A stretch of 64,000 nucleotides of DNA from Ottowia oryzae (GTDB lineage Bacteria; Pseudomonadota; Gammaproteobacteria; Burkholderiales; Burkholderiaceae_C). The notes under the pieces are model-generated. The model saw only the letters and a program-made list of their open reading frames with translations. It did not search any database and was not told the DNA's origin. Below, in pieces: positions 27,915 through 37,174 of the stretch. Every line of letters begins with the position of its first letter. Within the stretch, counting starts at the first letter, position 1. The translations under genes were made by a program, and so were the position numbers. The stretch is from positions 3,647,501 through 3,711,500 of the forward strand of contig NZ_CP027666.1 in assembly GCF_003008535.1 (NCBI RefSeq), in the 5' to 3' direction.

Positions 27915-28065
27915 TACCCCATTGCGTTCAATCCGTCAGAAACCGTTCGCACTGAGCTTGTCGAAGTGCATGCACCGCGCAGGGCTTCGACCCTTCGACA
28001 AGCTCAGGACAGGCCAGGCTCAGCCCGAACGGTTCTTATATTTTTGAGGGCGGATTCGTATGAGG
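27911..28065 (+). repeat. 155-bp repeat next to a stop codon, copy 1
   Basis: Identical to 40773-40927 except at one base (27920 c versus 40782 a). It includes the mscS-family gene's TGA. Inverted arms: aaccgttcg (27941-27949) with cgaacggtt (28026-28034), and inside them ctgagcttgtcgaag (27952-27966) with cttcgacaagctcag (27993-28007). The inner arm is a motif I recall as common in several proteobacterial repeats. Confidence 0.93.
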
Positions 28066-28158
28066 CGCCAGCCCCGGCGATCGGCGGCGTGCGCAAGGCC
28101 CTGGGCGCGCGCCTGGGCGCCTGCCCGTCTGCCCGCCGCGGGCGCCTTGCGCCGCACA

Positions 28159-28437
28159 CTAGCGCCGGGGGCGACCAATCAGCCACCACTGCAGCGTGGC
28201 CGCCACAAGCACCAGCGCGCCGTAAGTGGCCATCCGTCCGTCGTGCCCGGTCACGGCCAGACCGACCAGAAGCACCACCAGACATGCTACAAACTGGATA
28301 GCTGCCTGCGCAGACGCAGCAAGCGCTGGCGCCGCATTTCGCCCCCAAAGCCGGCCCAACAAAACCATGCCCAAGGCCATGGCCGCGGCCGGTGCGGCAA
28401 ACCCGGCCACCAGCCAGACAAAGTCAAGGAAATCCAT
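28159..28437 (-). CDS. Small hydrophobic membrane protein next to hemA
   Basis: 92 aa from ATG 28437 (MDFLDFVWLVAGFAAP). Three hydrophobic helices (residues 5-25, 42-60, 65-84) and a basic end, GRPRR. No known domain recognised. The start is 75 nt from the divergent hemA. Codons for AAPALAASAQAAIQFVA coincide with a copy of the dispersed GATAGCTG repeat on the opposite strand, so the present sequence may be a repeat-modified version. It could be a real small protein or a chance frame; the membrane pattern favours the former. Confidence 0.6.
   Translation of the reverse strand: MDFLDFVWLVAGFAAPAAAMALGMVLLGRLWGRNAAPALAASAQAAIQFVACLVVLLVGLAVTGHDGRMATYGALVLVAATLQWWLIGRPRR
28287..28334 (+). repeat. 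Dispersed GATAGCTG repeat, copy 8 (inside a coding sequence)
   Basis: gctacaaactggatagctgcctgcgc, linker, gcaagcgctggcg. It lies within the 92-aa membrane protein gene, antisense to it, and keeps that frame open. Confidence 0.65.
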
Positions 28438-28512
28438 GGCGTTCTTGATGAAGGTCAAGGGCAGAGACAAGCGGCAGCACGCGCTGCGCCGGCCAATTTT
28501 ATAATCGCCCCC

Positions 28513-29775
28513 ATGGCCGTCTGGGCATTGGGACTCAACCACAACACCGCGCCGCTCGATCTGCGCGGCCGGTTTGCGTTCGCGCTCGATCAGCTCACGC
28601 CCGCGCTGCAGGGCCTGCGCACCTCGCACGTCAAGCACCCTGAGGCGGCCATTCTCTCTACGTGCAACCGCACCGAGGTGTACTGCGCCTCAGACAGCCC
28701 ACAGATCGACCACACCCTCGGCTGGCTGGCCCAGGCGGGCGGCGTGCCTGCCGACGCACTGCGCGACCACACCTACCTGCTGCAGGACGGCGGCGCGGCG
28801 CGCCACGCTTTCCGCGTCGCCAGCGGGCTGGACAGCATGGTGCTGGGTGAGCCGCAGATCCTCGGCCAAATGAAAGACGCCGTGCGCGCCGCCGATCAGG
28901 CCGGCGCCCTGGGCACCACGCTCAACCAGCTGTTCCAGCGCAGTTTTTCCATCGCCAAGGAAGTGCGCAGCAGCACCGAGATCGGCAGCCACTCCATCAG
29001 CATGGCCGCCGCGGCCGTCAAGCTGGCCAGCAACCTCTTTGAAGACCTGAGCCAGATCAAGATTTTGTTCGTGGGCGCTGGCGAGATGATCGAGCTGGCA
29101 GCCACCCATTTCGCCGCCAAGAAGCCGGCCGGCTTCGTCATCGCCAACCGCACACTGGAGCGCGGGCACAAGCTGGCCACCCGCTTCGGCGGCGCCGTCA
29201 TGCCCCTGGCCGAGCTGCCCGAGCGCCTGCACGAATTCGACGCCGTCGTCAGCTGCACCGCCAGCACCCTGCCCATCATCGGCCTGGGCGCCGTTGAGCG
29301 CGCCCTCAAGAAGCGCCGCCACCGCCCCATCTTCATGGTCGATTTGGCCGTGCCGCGCGACATCGAATCCGAAGTCAAGCAGCTTGACGACGTGTACCTG
29401 TACACCGTGGACGATTTGGCCCAGGTAGTTCAGTCGGGGCAGGCGAATCGGCAGGCGGCCGTGGGCCAAGCTGAAGCCATCATCGACGCTGGCGTGCAAA
29501 GCTTCATGAGCTGGGTGGGGCAGCGGGATTCGGCAGACGGAGTCGTTTCCTTGATTCAGCAGCTCAACGCCAAGGCCGACAGCTGGCGCAGCATAGAAAT
29601 CGCCCGTGCCCGCAAGCGTCTCGCCAAGGGCGAAGACGTGGATGCGGTGCTGGAAGCGCTCTCACACGGCTTGACGCAAAAGATGCTGCACGGCGCAATG
29701 GCGGAATTGCGTGCGAGCAATACCGAGACCCGCCAGGACGCAGCAGAAGCCATCAGCCGGATTTTTCTTCGCTGA
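28513..29775 (+). CDS. hemA: Glutamyl-tRNA reductase
   Basis: 420 aa from ATG 28513, usual length. First step of C5 tetrapyrrole synthesis: NADPH reduction of Glu-tRNA to glutamate-1-semialdehyde. Active-site Cys in ILSTCNRTEVY (residue 51), GLNHNTAPLDLR at the N-terminus, substrate-binding EPQILGQMK and NADP-site GAGEMIELAATHF. In related genomes hemA is followed directly by prfA and prmC; here an IS element and a pilin operon intervene. Confidence 0.96.
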   Translation: MAVWALGLNHNTAPLDLRGRFAFALDQLTPALQGLRTSHVKHPEAAILSTCNRTEVYCASDSPQIDHTLGWLAQAGGVPADALRDHTYLLQDGGAARHAFRVASGLDSMVLGEPQILGQMKDAVRAADQAGALGTTLNQLFQRSFSIAKEVRSSTEIGSHSISMAAAAVKLASNLFEDLSQIKILFVGAGEMIELAATHFAAKKPAGFVIANRTLERGHKLATRFGGAVMPLAELPERLHEFDAVVSCTASTLPIIGLGAVERALKKRRHRPIFMVDLAVPRDIESEVKQLDDVYLYTVDDLAQVVQSGQANRQAAVGQAEAIIDAGVQSFMSWVGQRDSADGVVSLIQQLNAKADSWRSIEIARARKRLAKGEDVDAVLEALSHGLTQKMLHGAMAELRASNTETRQDAAEAISRIFLR

Positions 29776-29779
29776 CCAA

Positions 29780-29800
29780 AAGGCAGAAGGCTTCTGCCTT
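29780..29800 (+). terminator. Inverted repeat after hemA
   Basis: aaggcagaag (29780-29789) and cttctgcctt (29791-29800) are perfect reverse complements, 5 nt past the hemA stop. No T-run follows, so it may be a weak terminator or a transcript-stabilising hairpin. Confidence 0.45.
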
Positions 29801-29815
29801 CTGCGAACAATCTAG

Positions 29816-30994
29816 GGAAGGTCTGCACAACCTCCGCCGCAGCGCAAGTTGATACATGAATATTCACATGGCGAAACCAGCGCTGAATTTCCGGTTGATT
29901 TCCCGCTCATCAGGTCGATTTCGGCCTTGTTTCGGGCGCTTGCCCATATTTCAGGCGCACTCACGCCTGCTGTCCTTGCAAAATTCGCTTGCGCACCATC
30001 CACAGGTTGGACAGGGCAAACATCACCAGCAACTGGCTGGTGTTCTTGGCCAAACCTTTGTAGCGCACCTTGCGATGGCCAAACTGGCACTTGATGACTC
30101 GAAACGGGTGCTCGACCTTGGCGCGGATGCGCGCCTTGATGGTTTCAAGCTGATCGATCAACGCATCGAGCGCCTTGCTCTTGTCCAGTGCCTTGCGCTT
30201 GCCCGGCATCATGGCAATGTGCCAGCAACTGTCGGGGTGCAGTTCCTGCACTTCGTCTCGCTTTTCAACCCCCCGATAGCCCGAGTCGGCAAAGACGACG
30301 TCTTCCTCACCGTGCAGCAGCGCGTGCGCTTGCGTGATGTCATGGGCATTGGCTGCGGTGGTGGCGACGGTGTGCACCAGCCCCGAGTCGGCGTCCCCGC
30401 CAATGTGCGCCTTCATGCCGAAGTGCCACTGGTTGCCCTTCTTGGTCTGGTGCATCTCAGGGTCCCGCTGGCCGTCCTTGTTCTTGGTGGAGCTGGGCGC
30501 GGCGATCAAGGTGGCGTCCACCACGGTGCCGCTCTTGAGCAGCAGGCCACGGGCCATCAACCTGGCGTTGACGCTAGCCAGAATCTGCAGCGCCAACTGG
30601 TGCTGCTCCAGCAGGTGGCGAAAGCGCAAGATGGTGCTTTCGTCGGGCAGGCGGGTGAGGCCGGCATCCAGGTGTGCGAACTCGCGGTACAGCGGGATGT
30701 CGTGCAGCGCCTCTTCCATGGCCGGGTCGGAGTGGCCAAAGAACTGTTGCAGCAGGTGAATGCGCAGCATGGTCTGCAGCGCAAAGGGCGGGCGCCCTGT
30801 CTTGCCCGCTGGCGCGTGCGGCGCAATGAGCGCGAGCAAGTCAGACCATGGGATGACCTGATCCATCTCGTCCAGGAACACCCGCTTGCGCGTGCGCTTG
30901 TGAGCCAACTCGAATCCGCTCTGGGCAAGGCTGATCTGGTTCATCGGTGTTCAACGTTCGAGGGGCTCGATCAGGGGACTTATGCAGACGTTCT
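29816..30994 (-). mobile_element. IS5-family insertion sequence
   Basis: About 1179 bp. Ends are imperfect inverted repeats: left ggaaggtctgcacaac, right (complement) agaacgtctgcataag, 12 of 16 positions matching with gtctgca in common. Both sides are flanked by CTAG (29812-29815 and 30995-30998), a 4-bp duplication with the YTAR pattern favoured by IS5 elements. It carries one intact transposase gene. It lies between the ends of the convergent hemA and pilE-like genes, about 25 nt after the pilin stop. Confidence 0.88.
29961..30944 (-). CDS. IS5-family transposase (DDE)
   Basis: 327 aa, apparently intact. DUF772-like N-terminal domain (GRPPFALQTMLRIHLLQQFF) and DDE_Tnp_1 domain. Catalytic residues likely the Asp in VVDATLIAAPSS (about 141), the Asp in FADSGYRG (about 220) and the Glu in KVEHPFRVIK (about 283). 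No frameshift, so the element could be active if expressed. Confidence 0.94.
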   Translation of the reverse strand: MNQISLAQSGFELAHKRTRKRVFLDEMDQVIPWSDLLALIAPHAPAGKTGRPPFALQTMLRIHLLQQFFGHSDPAMEEALHDIPLYREFAHLDAGLTRLPDESTILRFRHLLEQHQLALQILASVNARLMARGLLLKSGTVVDATLIAAPSSTKNKDGQRDPEMHQTKKGNQWHFGMKAHIGGDADSGLVHTVATTAANAHDITQAHALLHGEEDVVFADSGYRGVEKRDEVQELHPDSCWHIAMMPGKRKALDKSKALDALIDQLETIKARIRAKVEHPFRVIKCQFGHRKVRYKGLAKNTSQLLVMFALSNLWMVRKRILQGQQA

Positions 30995-31023
30995 CTAGCC
31001 GACTGATCTGGCGGATCTGCCAA

Positions 31024-31521
31024 CTATTTCCAGCAATACGCCAGCGCCAAGGCGTGCGTGGAAAACTTGGCCGCGTCATAGTTCTCCAGCTTCTTGCGTC
31101 CATACTGATCTATGACGTAGTCGCCGCAGCGGTCGTTAGCCATGCCAGTGCCGGTCTTGCGCGTTGCCTTGATGGAATACGCATCGCGTGATCCCGCAGT
31201 CACGGCAATTTCGTACACCGGGCCACCGTCGCCTGGTTTCGGTGAAACCGAGAACCAACTGGGAAATTGAGATTTGTCCGTGACTTTTATCTTTCCTCCC
31301 CCCTGGCGATTGTCAGTCTCGTCATAACGATAGTTCTCAGTATAAAACCTCTCCATCCACTGCTGCCCTTGCTGGAGCAGTCCGACCAGGGTAGCCCGAC
31401 GAGACTTCGCCACATATTCCTGATAGCTGGGGTATGCAATGGAAGCGAGAATCGCGATGATCGCGACCGTAATCATCAGTTCCAGCAAAGTAAAGCCGTC
31501 TTGGCGATGGGGCTTGGTCAT
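31024..31521 (-). CDS. pilE: Type IV pilin-like protein PilE
   Basis: 165 aa from ATG 31521, which overlaps the pilY1 stop (ATGA); a further-upstream Met lies inside pilY1. Prepilin site G/FTLLELM with Glu at +5, then the hydrophobic helix ITVAIIAILASIAYPSYQEYV. Cys in NDRCGDY and LAYCW could form the C-terminal D-loop disulphide. As the last gene of a minor-pilin/PilY1 operon it is more likely a PilE-type minor pilin than the main pilus subunit. The IS5 element begins just downstream. Confidence 0.9.
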   Translation of the reverse strand: MTKPHRQDGFTLLELMITVAIIAILASIAYPSYQEYVAKSRRATLVGLLQQGQQWMERFYTENYRYDETDNRQGGGKIKVTDKSQFPSWFSVSPKPGDGGPVYEIAVTAGSRDAYSIKATRKTGTGMANDRCGDYVIDQYGRKKLENYDAAKFSTHALALAYCWK

Positions 31522-34500
31522 TGATCGGTCCTCAATCCCGGAATCTCGCGCCACTGAACGCGCGGCGATGTCGAATAGCAAATGGTGGCGTCAGCCTTTT
31601 TGCCAACCACCCGTTTGGCCGCTTGTCCCGGGCCGCAGGTCGCCGCCTTCGTACAATCTGCGCCCACACAGGTGCACCCGGGCTCTCCTGCAACACATTT
31701 CGTCTCAAAGGGCTTTTTGGTCCGATCATTCACCACGCGAACGATCTGGTCGCCGATGTCGCGTCCGAGGATATTCACTGTCTCGGTCCCCGAGGTCAAA
31801 GTACCTTGAGTATTCCGCTCCGGCCGCCCAGAAAAAGGATCCGGCGTGTAAAGCGCCGCGTCGGGCGAAGTGCTGCAATAGTTCAGCGCGTTGGCTTTCG
31901 GTCTGACCGAAGTGAATGCCAAAACACCAGCACTCAACTCTGGATTGGAAAGAACCATCTCGGAGCTTGCTTGCAAGGTAGCGTACCAACCATCCTGAAT
32001 CGCATAGTCAGGCGCAGGATCGCTGGCAGCGACATCCAGCGTAATTACCCCAGTTGTCACATCACGTGCATAAACCTGTTTGGACAGGGTAGCAAGCCCC
32101 GTCGGCAGCGGACGCTTACCCGTTTCGCCCAATCCTGGGCGATCCCAAATGCCATAGATGCGCTGCGGCAGCACCAGATTCGGGAAATTGGCATCCTCAA
32201 ACGCATTACCCGTACCAAAGTTTACATTCAGGCCACCTTGCGCACGATAAAGAAGCTGCGGCACGGTGGTGATGGGCAGGCCGGTCACAGCCTTCGTCGT
32301 GGGATTGACGTAGGTCGCCCGATACAGCGGTTTGTTGTGGTTGCCATCCTTGAACGCAACGTCCCAATTCGCGTCGCTGGCGCTGGAAACATCAAATTTC
32401 CACATGTTGCCCTGCAGGTCGCCTGCGTAAATCACATCCGCAGTTCCATTGCCATCGTAATCTTCCCAATTGGGCATGGCCAAACCGTTATCGGCGCCGG
32501 TGTCTGCCACGATTTTCTTGTAGCGTCCCGTCCAGCTTGCCCCGTTTGGCCCATCCATATAAAGAATGAACAAGACGGCCTTGCCAGACGCAGATTTTTG
32601 ACCGTTACCCAGCAGCATCGCATACTTGCCGTTGTTCATCTTGACCACCGGCATGGCCTGGTTGGTGTTGACGTGGCGAAGAATCTTGCCCATGGATACG
32701 TAACCCAGGTCAATATCGTCGTCCGCCGTAAACTGCCATTTGAAAATGTTCGATGCCGACCCTTCTGTGAGCGACGCTGGATCGGTCACGTCCAAGGCGT
32801 AAACCGCCCTGCCCCCGCGGCCCAGGCTGCCGAACAGATAGGTTTTCCAGTCCGTCCCCACCTTGACGTCGGCGGTGAAGGGGCTGCTGTCCACGTACGC
32901 CCATACGGTCCCAGCCGGTTTGCTTTCGGCGACTCCGGCGACAAAGTTGGCCCCGCTCAACTGCGTGCGGCCACCTGCCGGCCCCCCACGCTGGAGAGGG
33001 ATCTCTGCCAGTCGATTCGCCAGCACCCCGGGTACGTAGGCGAATTTCTCTTCCCCAGTCAACGGATCAAAGGCATGCACCATGCCATCGTTGGCGGCAG
33101 CCCAAAGCAAGTTGGCTCGGGTGCTCTTGTCTGAGAAAAAGGTGCCGTAGCCGTCGCCAGTGATCTGCGCGTCAGGGCGGCGTTGCACCCACGGCTCGGC
33201 ATTCACGATCGGGCCAAGAAGGTTGGAACCGCGCTCTCGCAAACCGTTGGAACCCTCCAGCGACTGGTCGCCGCGCAGATAGTTCAACACCAGCTGGGCG
33301 TTGGCCTCGCTCATCACGTTGTTGCTGGACGTGGTCATCTGCGTCTTGTAAGCCGCATCCAGTGACCCCCAGCGGAAAGGAACACCTGCACTGGCCGTGT
33401 TACCGGTATTGGTGATGATGGATCGCATGGTGCCATGGCTGCCCGAAGCGTCCGCCCTGAGCCGTGTTCCAGCGCTCCATGTCGGCGCAGTGCCGAAATT
33501 CCCGGCGGCATCTACTTTGTACCCTTCCAGGTCACCCGTGACGGATTCGGTACTGAAACCGACGGTGTATTTGTAGCCATCTGCCAGCAACTGGGATGAG
33601 GACGTGGCCGGCGCGGCATTGGCGGTATCGGCCAGGCCCGTCAGCGCGCGGCGCAGCTGCTGCTCCAGGATGTCCGGGCGGCGGGCCAGAAAATAACCGT
33701 CGGGAATACCATCCGAGCCGACCGAGCCATCGGCCTTGTAGTGGTCCCACGCGTCCTGGTTGGCCGGCATGGAAATGTTGGTATAAGTATCATTGGCCGC
33801 TTTCACACTGGAAGGAAAGTAACCGTACTTCGCGGCGTACCACAGCGGGTCATTCAAGGTGACGCCACTGGCGCCGAGCATTTGAAAGGTGATCGTCACG
33901 GGCGCGTCCTTGTTGGAACTCGTCGCATTGCCGCTGCAGGCTTCTGCGTTGGCTGATTTGAACGTCTCGTCACCACATAGAAATCCTTCAGCACCAACAA
34001 ACGGTCCAGTGTCACCGCTGTGGTGAAGATGGGTCAAATAGCGCCGATCCCTGTCCGTTCCAATAATGCTGAAACCGTGCAGCCCCGTCCATCCGGCCTC
34101 GGCATCCGTCACGTCGGTGGTCACCTTGATGCTGTAGCCAGAGGGGCTGCCCGCGTCGGGGAACACCTCGTAGCGGATGAAGCCCACGATATCCATGTCG
34201 TAGTCACCGCCGAACTGCGTGTCGTTCCAGGTCACGATGAAAGCGCCATAGGGATGGCCCGCCGCCGTTTTTCCGGCAGAAATCGAGTTGAAGGTCAGAA
34301 TGGCACCCGGCATCGGTTTTCCGGACGATCTACCGCCGTTCCACAGCCCTTCTGGCGTGATGTAGACAAACTGCCCTGGCTTACCCGGAATGGGTACCTC
34401 GACACGCGCCGATCCACCCGCGAGCGACGCGGTCAGCGTCTTGACCTTGAGTGCATCCTGCACCTTGTTCAAATCGACCGGTGGCGTGGCCACGGTCCTG

Positions 34501-36356
34501 ATCTTCGAGGTGTTGGCCGACAATGCGGCACCCGCGACCTTGTAGGTGCCGCCAATGGCGGGGCCCTCTGGGCAAACCCCGCTGACTTTAGAGAGCGCCG
34601 TCACGGTTTTGGCCGAACAGGTCTCACCCCACGTCGACGTCACCGAACCCACCGAGCGGCGCGTGCCATGGATGTTCTCCGCAGCGCCGATGTCGTCGGT
34701 GAAATCATTGATGCCCTTGGCCCTATTGGGCAACGAGTTGAAGGCATTCACGATCTGTGTGTCGGCTGCCGGGTTTCCATCCATGCCATCAAAGCTGAGC
34801 GCACTGCTGGACAAGGCCATGGCATACATGGGCCGGCAAATGGGGTTGCCATAAAGGTTGCCGCGATTGGGATTGGCGGTCGAGAGCGGATCTGCCCAAG
34901 CCTGCTGCAACAGCCCGATGGCCTCATCCTTGGTCTTAGTTGAAGGGTTGGTGGAGGTAACGCCAGCGTAATACTGATAGGCCTGCACCAGCATTTCCCC
35001 AATGGGGTTTCCCCAGGCTGGCAAGCCACCTGCGGTCATGCCCTCCGAAAACGTACCCGATCCACCGTAGTTGCCGTTGTTCCCATACAGAACGGCCGCG
35101 TCAATGGCCTTGATAGCGCCCTTGCCAGTCGCGCGGCCGTCTGGCGCCGCCAAGCTGGTCGCACACCCATGCGCTCCAGCCGAATGACAGAACACGCCCG
35201 TGACGGGGTTGATCTCATCCAGGAAATCCCCCATGTTCTTGCGCAACGCGCCAGCCTTCAGGTTTTCGTCGTAACTACCGGTGATGACGCCAAACTCCAC
35301 CCGCCCTGCACTGGCCCCGTCCTGCGGCATCGCGAATTCCTGGAAAATCCCATAGGGCTTGTAGTTATCTCGCAACTGAGGCGGATAGGCTTGACAACGC
35401 TCCTCACCCAACAGATTGGGCTTGCAAGCTTCCACACGAACGGTAAGCTCCGGCCCAACGCCACCGTATGCCGCGCCATCCAAAGTTTTATCGGGCCTCT
35501 CAACCTCATGTGAAATTACCCCATTTCCTTTATCGACGTCTTTATAGTAACGCGCTGATTTGGCGGTGAAATTCTGAGGACCCTCATCCGCCCATCGACA
35601 AACCAGCTTTGAAGTCGTTGCCCACAACAGATAATTCCCTCGGGCCAATCGAATCTGCGGTGTCACACCCCCATTGGTATTTCCATCAGAACGACTGCAT
35701 ATACTCAATCCGGCATAATTACCTTTATTGGCACCTCTGTTTTTTTTCGTCAGACTCGAAACGGTAAAGGGCGTGTAATCGGCAATATCCGTACCAGCGT
35801 AGAATTTGACAAAGGAATGCGCATCCTGAGAAAGACCGGCACGCTCCAGGATGGTTTTTGAATTGGTGACGGCCGTCACCTGTCCGGCCGTCACGGTGGC
35901 GGTGGCCGTGTCGGTGCTGCGCTTGCCGCCATACAGCATTTTTCTGACCACGTCCATCCGGGTCATGGTCGCCCAGTTGAGAAAGTTGCCGCTCCACTGA
36001 CCCCCGCAGGTATAGCGTTTGTCGCCTGTCAGCGTGGCCATGCTGCTGGGCACAAACACACCCGAATCGTAGGTGTAGCACTTGACGGCATCAAAATAGC
36101 CGTAGTATTTGAAAGTGGGTTTGAACGTCGTCTCGATCGTTCCATCGCCTTCCAAATCCTCGAAATCGTTGTAAATCGGCCCAAACAAGGTGTGATCCTT
36201 GGAGGTGGCCAACATCATCATCGGCTTGTTGGGCGTCGACACCACGTTGGGTGGCACCGCGTTGCGCGGCAGGGACACGTCGTAGGGCAATGCCCACGCC
36301 GTGAGGCTACCGCCGGCGATGAAAAGGGCTGCAGTAAAGCGCTTGATACTGTTCAT
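31518..36356 (-). CDS. pilY1: PilY1/PilC-type type IV pilus tip adhesin
   Basis: 1612 aa from the Met of MNSIKRFTAALF, giving a proper signal peptide cut after AWA. The N-terminal region has NDFEDLEGDGTIETTFKP and no classic DxSxS MIDAS of a von Willebrand A domain. The C-terminal third is a Neisseria PilC-type beta-propeller (WAAANDGMVHAFDPLTGEE; FGSLGRGGRAVYALDV) with a DYDGNGTAD loop near residue 1295 resembling the calcium site of Pseudomonas PilY1. It ends in a Cys-rich tail. Likely sits at the pilus tip with minor pilins and controls extension, adhesion or surface sensing. Confidence 0.93.
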   Translation of the reverse strand: MNSIKRFTAALFIAGGSLTAWALPYDVSLPRNAVPPNVVSTPNKPMMMLATSKDHTLFGPIYNDFEDLEGDGTIETTFKPTFKYYGYFDAVKCYTYDSGVFVPSSMATLTGDKRYTCGGQWSGNFLNWATMTRMDVVRKMLYGGKRSTDTATATVTAGQVTAVTNSKTILERAGLSQDAHSFVKFYAGTDIADYTPFTVSSLTKKNRGANKGNYAGLSICSRSDGNTNGGVTPQIRLARGNYLLWATTSKLVCRWADEGPQNFTAKSARYYKDVDKGNGVISHEVERPDKTLDGAAYGGVGPELTVRVEACKPNLLGEERCQAYPPQLRDNYKPYGIFQEFAMPQDGASAGRVEFGVITGSYDENLKAGALRKNMGDFLDEINPVTGVFCHSAGAHGCATSLAAPDGRATGKGAIKAIDAAVLYGNNGNYGGSGTFSEGMTAGGLPAWGNPIGEMLVQAYQYYAGVTSTNPSTKTKDEAIGLLQQAWADPLSTANPNRGNLYGNPICRPMYAMALSSSALSFDGMDGNPAADTQIVNAFNSLPNRAKGINDFTDDIGAAENIHGTRRSVGSVTSTWGETCSAKTVTALSKVSGVCPEGPAIGGTYKVAGAALSANTSKIRTVATPPVDLNKVQDALKVKTLTASLAGGSARVEVPIPGKPGQFVYITPEGLWNGGRSSGKPMPGAILTFNSISAGKTAAGHPYGAFIVTWNDTQFGGDYDMDIVGFIRYEVFPDAGSPSGYSIKVTTDVTDAEAGWTGLHGFSIIGTDRDRRYLTHLHHSGDTGPFVGAEGFLCGDETFKSANAEACSGNATSSNKDAPVTITFQMLGASGVTLNDPLWYAAKYGYFPSSVKAANDTYTNISMPANQDAWDHYKADGSVGSDGIPDGYFLARRPDILEQQLRRALTGLADTANAAPATSSSQLLADGYKYTVGFSTESVTGDLEGYKVDAAGNFGTAPTWSAGTRLRADASGSHGTMRSIITNTGNTASAGVPFRWGSLDAAYKTQMTTSSNNVMSEANAQLVLNYLRGDQSLEGSNGLRERGSNLLGPIVNAEPWVQRRPDAQITGDGYGTFFSDKSTRANLLWAAANDGMVHAFDPLTGEEKFAYVPGVLANRLAEIPLQRGGPAGGRTQLSGANFVAGVAESKPAGTVWAYVDSSPFTADVKVGTDWKTYLFGSLGRGGRAVYALDVTDPASLTEGSASNIFKWQFTADDDIDLGYVSMGKILRHVNTNQAMPVVKMNNGKYAMLLGNGQKSASGKAVLFILYMDGPNGASWTGRYKKIVADTGADNGLAMPNWEDYDGNGTADVIYAGDLQGNMWKFDVSSASDANWDVAFKDGNHNKPLYRATYVNPTTKAVTGLPITTVPQLLYRAQGGLNVNFGTGNAFEDANFPNLVLPQRIYGIWDRPGLGETGKRPLPTGLATLSKQVYARDVTTGVITLDVAASDPAPDYAIQDGWYATLQASSEMVLSNPELSAGVLAFTSVRPKANALNYCSTSPDAALYTPDPFSGRPERNTQGTLTSGTETVNILGRDIGDQIVRVVNDRTKKPFETKCVAGEPGCTCVGADCTKAATCGPGQAAKRVVGKKADATICYSTSPRVQWREIPGLRTDQ

Positions 36357-36406
36357 GGTCAATTCCGATCGGATTTCAGTTTCCGCAGGGCCGGCTGATG
36401 GGGCGC

Positions 36407-37171
36407 TCAGGGAAAATAGATGGTCTGAAGCACGACCTGCGTTTTGGGGGAATACCCAAACCCGCGTGCCGTGATTCGGTACATGGTGGACCATTGATTT
36501 GCAAATTCCCCGCCCGACGTCACCTGCGATTCGTCAAGATTGATGCGGACATGTTTGCGACGGAAAACTTCAATGATGTATTCAGGCTGCCTGGCCACAC
36601 TTCGGATCGGTGGCATGCCCGTAAAGGTGCCGAAAGGAACTCCGCCCGTGAAGCTGCAATGCCCCGTGTCCAGCGAAGCTGCCGTGCGGTCAGGCTTCTG
36701 AGCCACTGTTTCGTTCCACCGCCCGCCTTTGGACTCTGGCCACCAGGGCTCGGCCACGGACTGATTCGAAGCGGTTGCAACGCTCCAGTTCACCGTGTCG
36801 TACTCGGCGTCGGGCTTCGCGCACAAGCCCAGATCGCAGGTGGCGCGAAACATGTTGGGGTTGAACTCGGTCACGCCGCGCGCGCAGGAGGCATTGTCGA
36901 GCGCGGTTGCCGACGTGTTCATGATGTCGCGCTCGGCATCGCGCAGGGCCGATTCCGCAGCCTGGCGGGCGGCCTGCTGGTCAATCTGGTTGCGCGCCAT
37001 GTTTTCGCCCATCATGGATCGCCGAACCGTCCATGCACTGATGGCGGAGATGGCGATCAGCAGAACCATCACCACCACCAGCGCGACCCCTTTCTGCGCG
37101 TGGCGCTGCACCCGGCGGCCACCCAGCCCGACCGGGACACCGCAGGCACCGGAATGAATTTCGCGTTGCAT
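36407..37171 (-). CDS. pilX: Type IV pilus assembly protein PilX
   Basis: 254 aa. After a short basic leader the helix GVALVVVMVLLIAISAISAW lacks the Glu5 found in major pilins, as is usual for PilX, and is followed by QAAESALRDAERDI, the PilX_N signature. Four or more Cys (SCARGV, ATCDLGLCAKP, GHCSF). Part of the priming minor-pilin complex. Starts 3 nt after pilW stops. Confidence 0.88.
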   Translation of the reverse strand: MQREIHSGACGVPVGLGGRRVQRHAQKGVALVVVMVLLIAISAISAWTVRRSMMGENMARNQIDQQAARQAAESALRDAERDIMNTSATALDNASCARGVTEFNPNMFRATCDLGLCAKPDAEYDTVNWSVATASNQSVAEPWWPESKGGRWNETVAQKPDRTAASLDTGHCSFTGGVPFGTFTGMPPIRSVARQPEYIIEVFRRKHVRINLDESQVTSGGEFANQWSTMYRITARGFGYSPKTQVVLQTIYFP

Positions 37172-37174
37172 GTC

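Noticed and set aside
27966..28301. Open frame beginning MHAPRRASTLRQAQDRPG, shared with one at 40828-41055
   Set aside because: Identical N-termini come only from the 155-bp repeat and the frames diverge after it; a repeat artefact, not a protein family.
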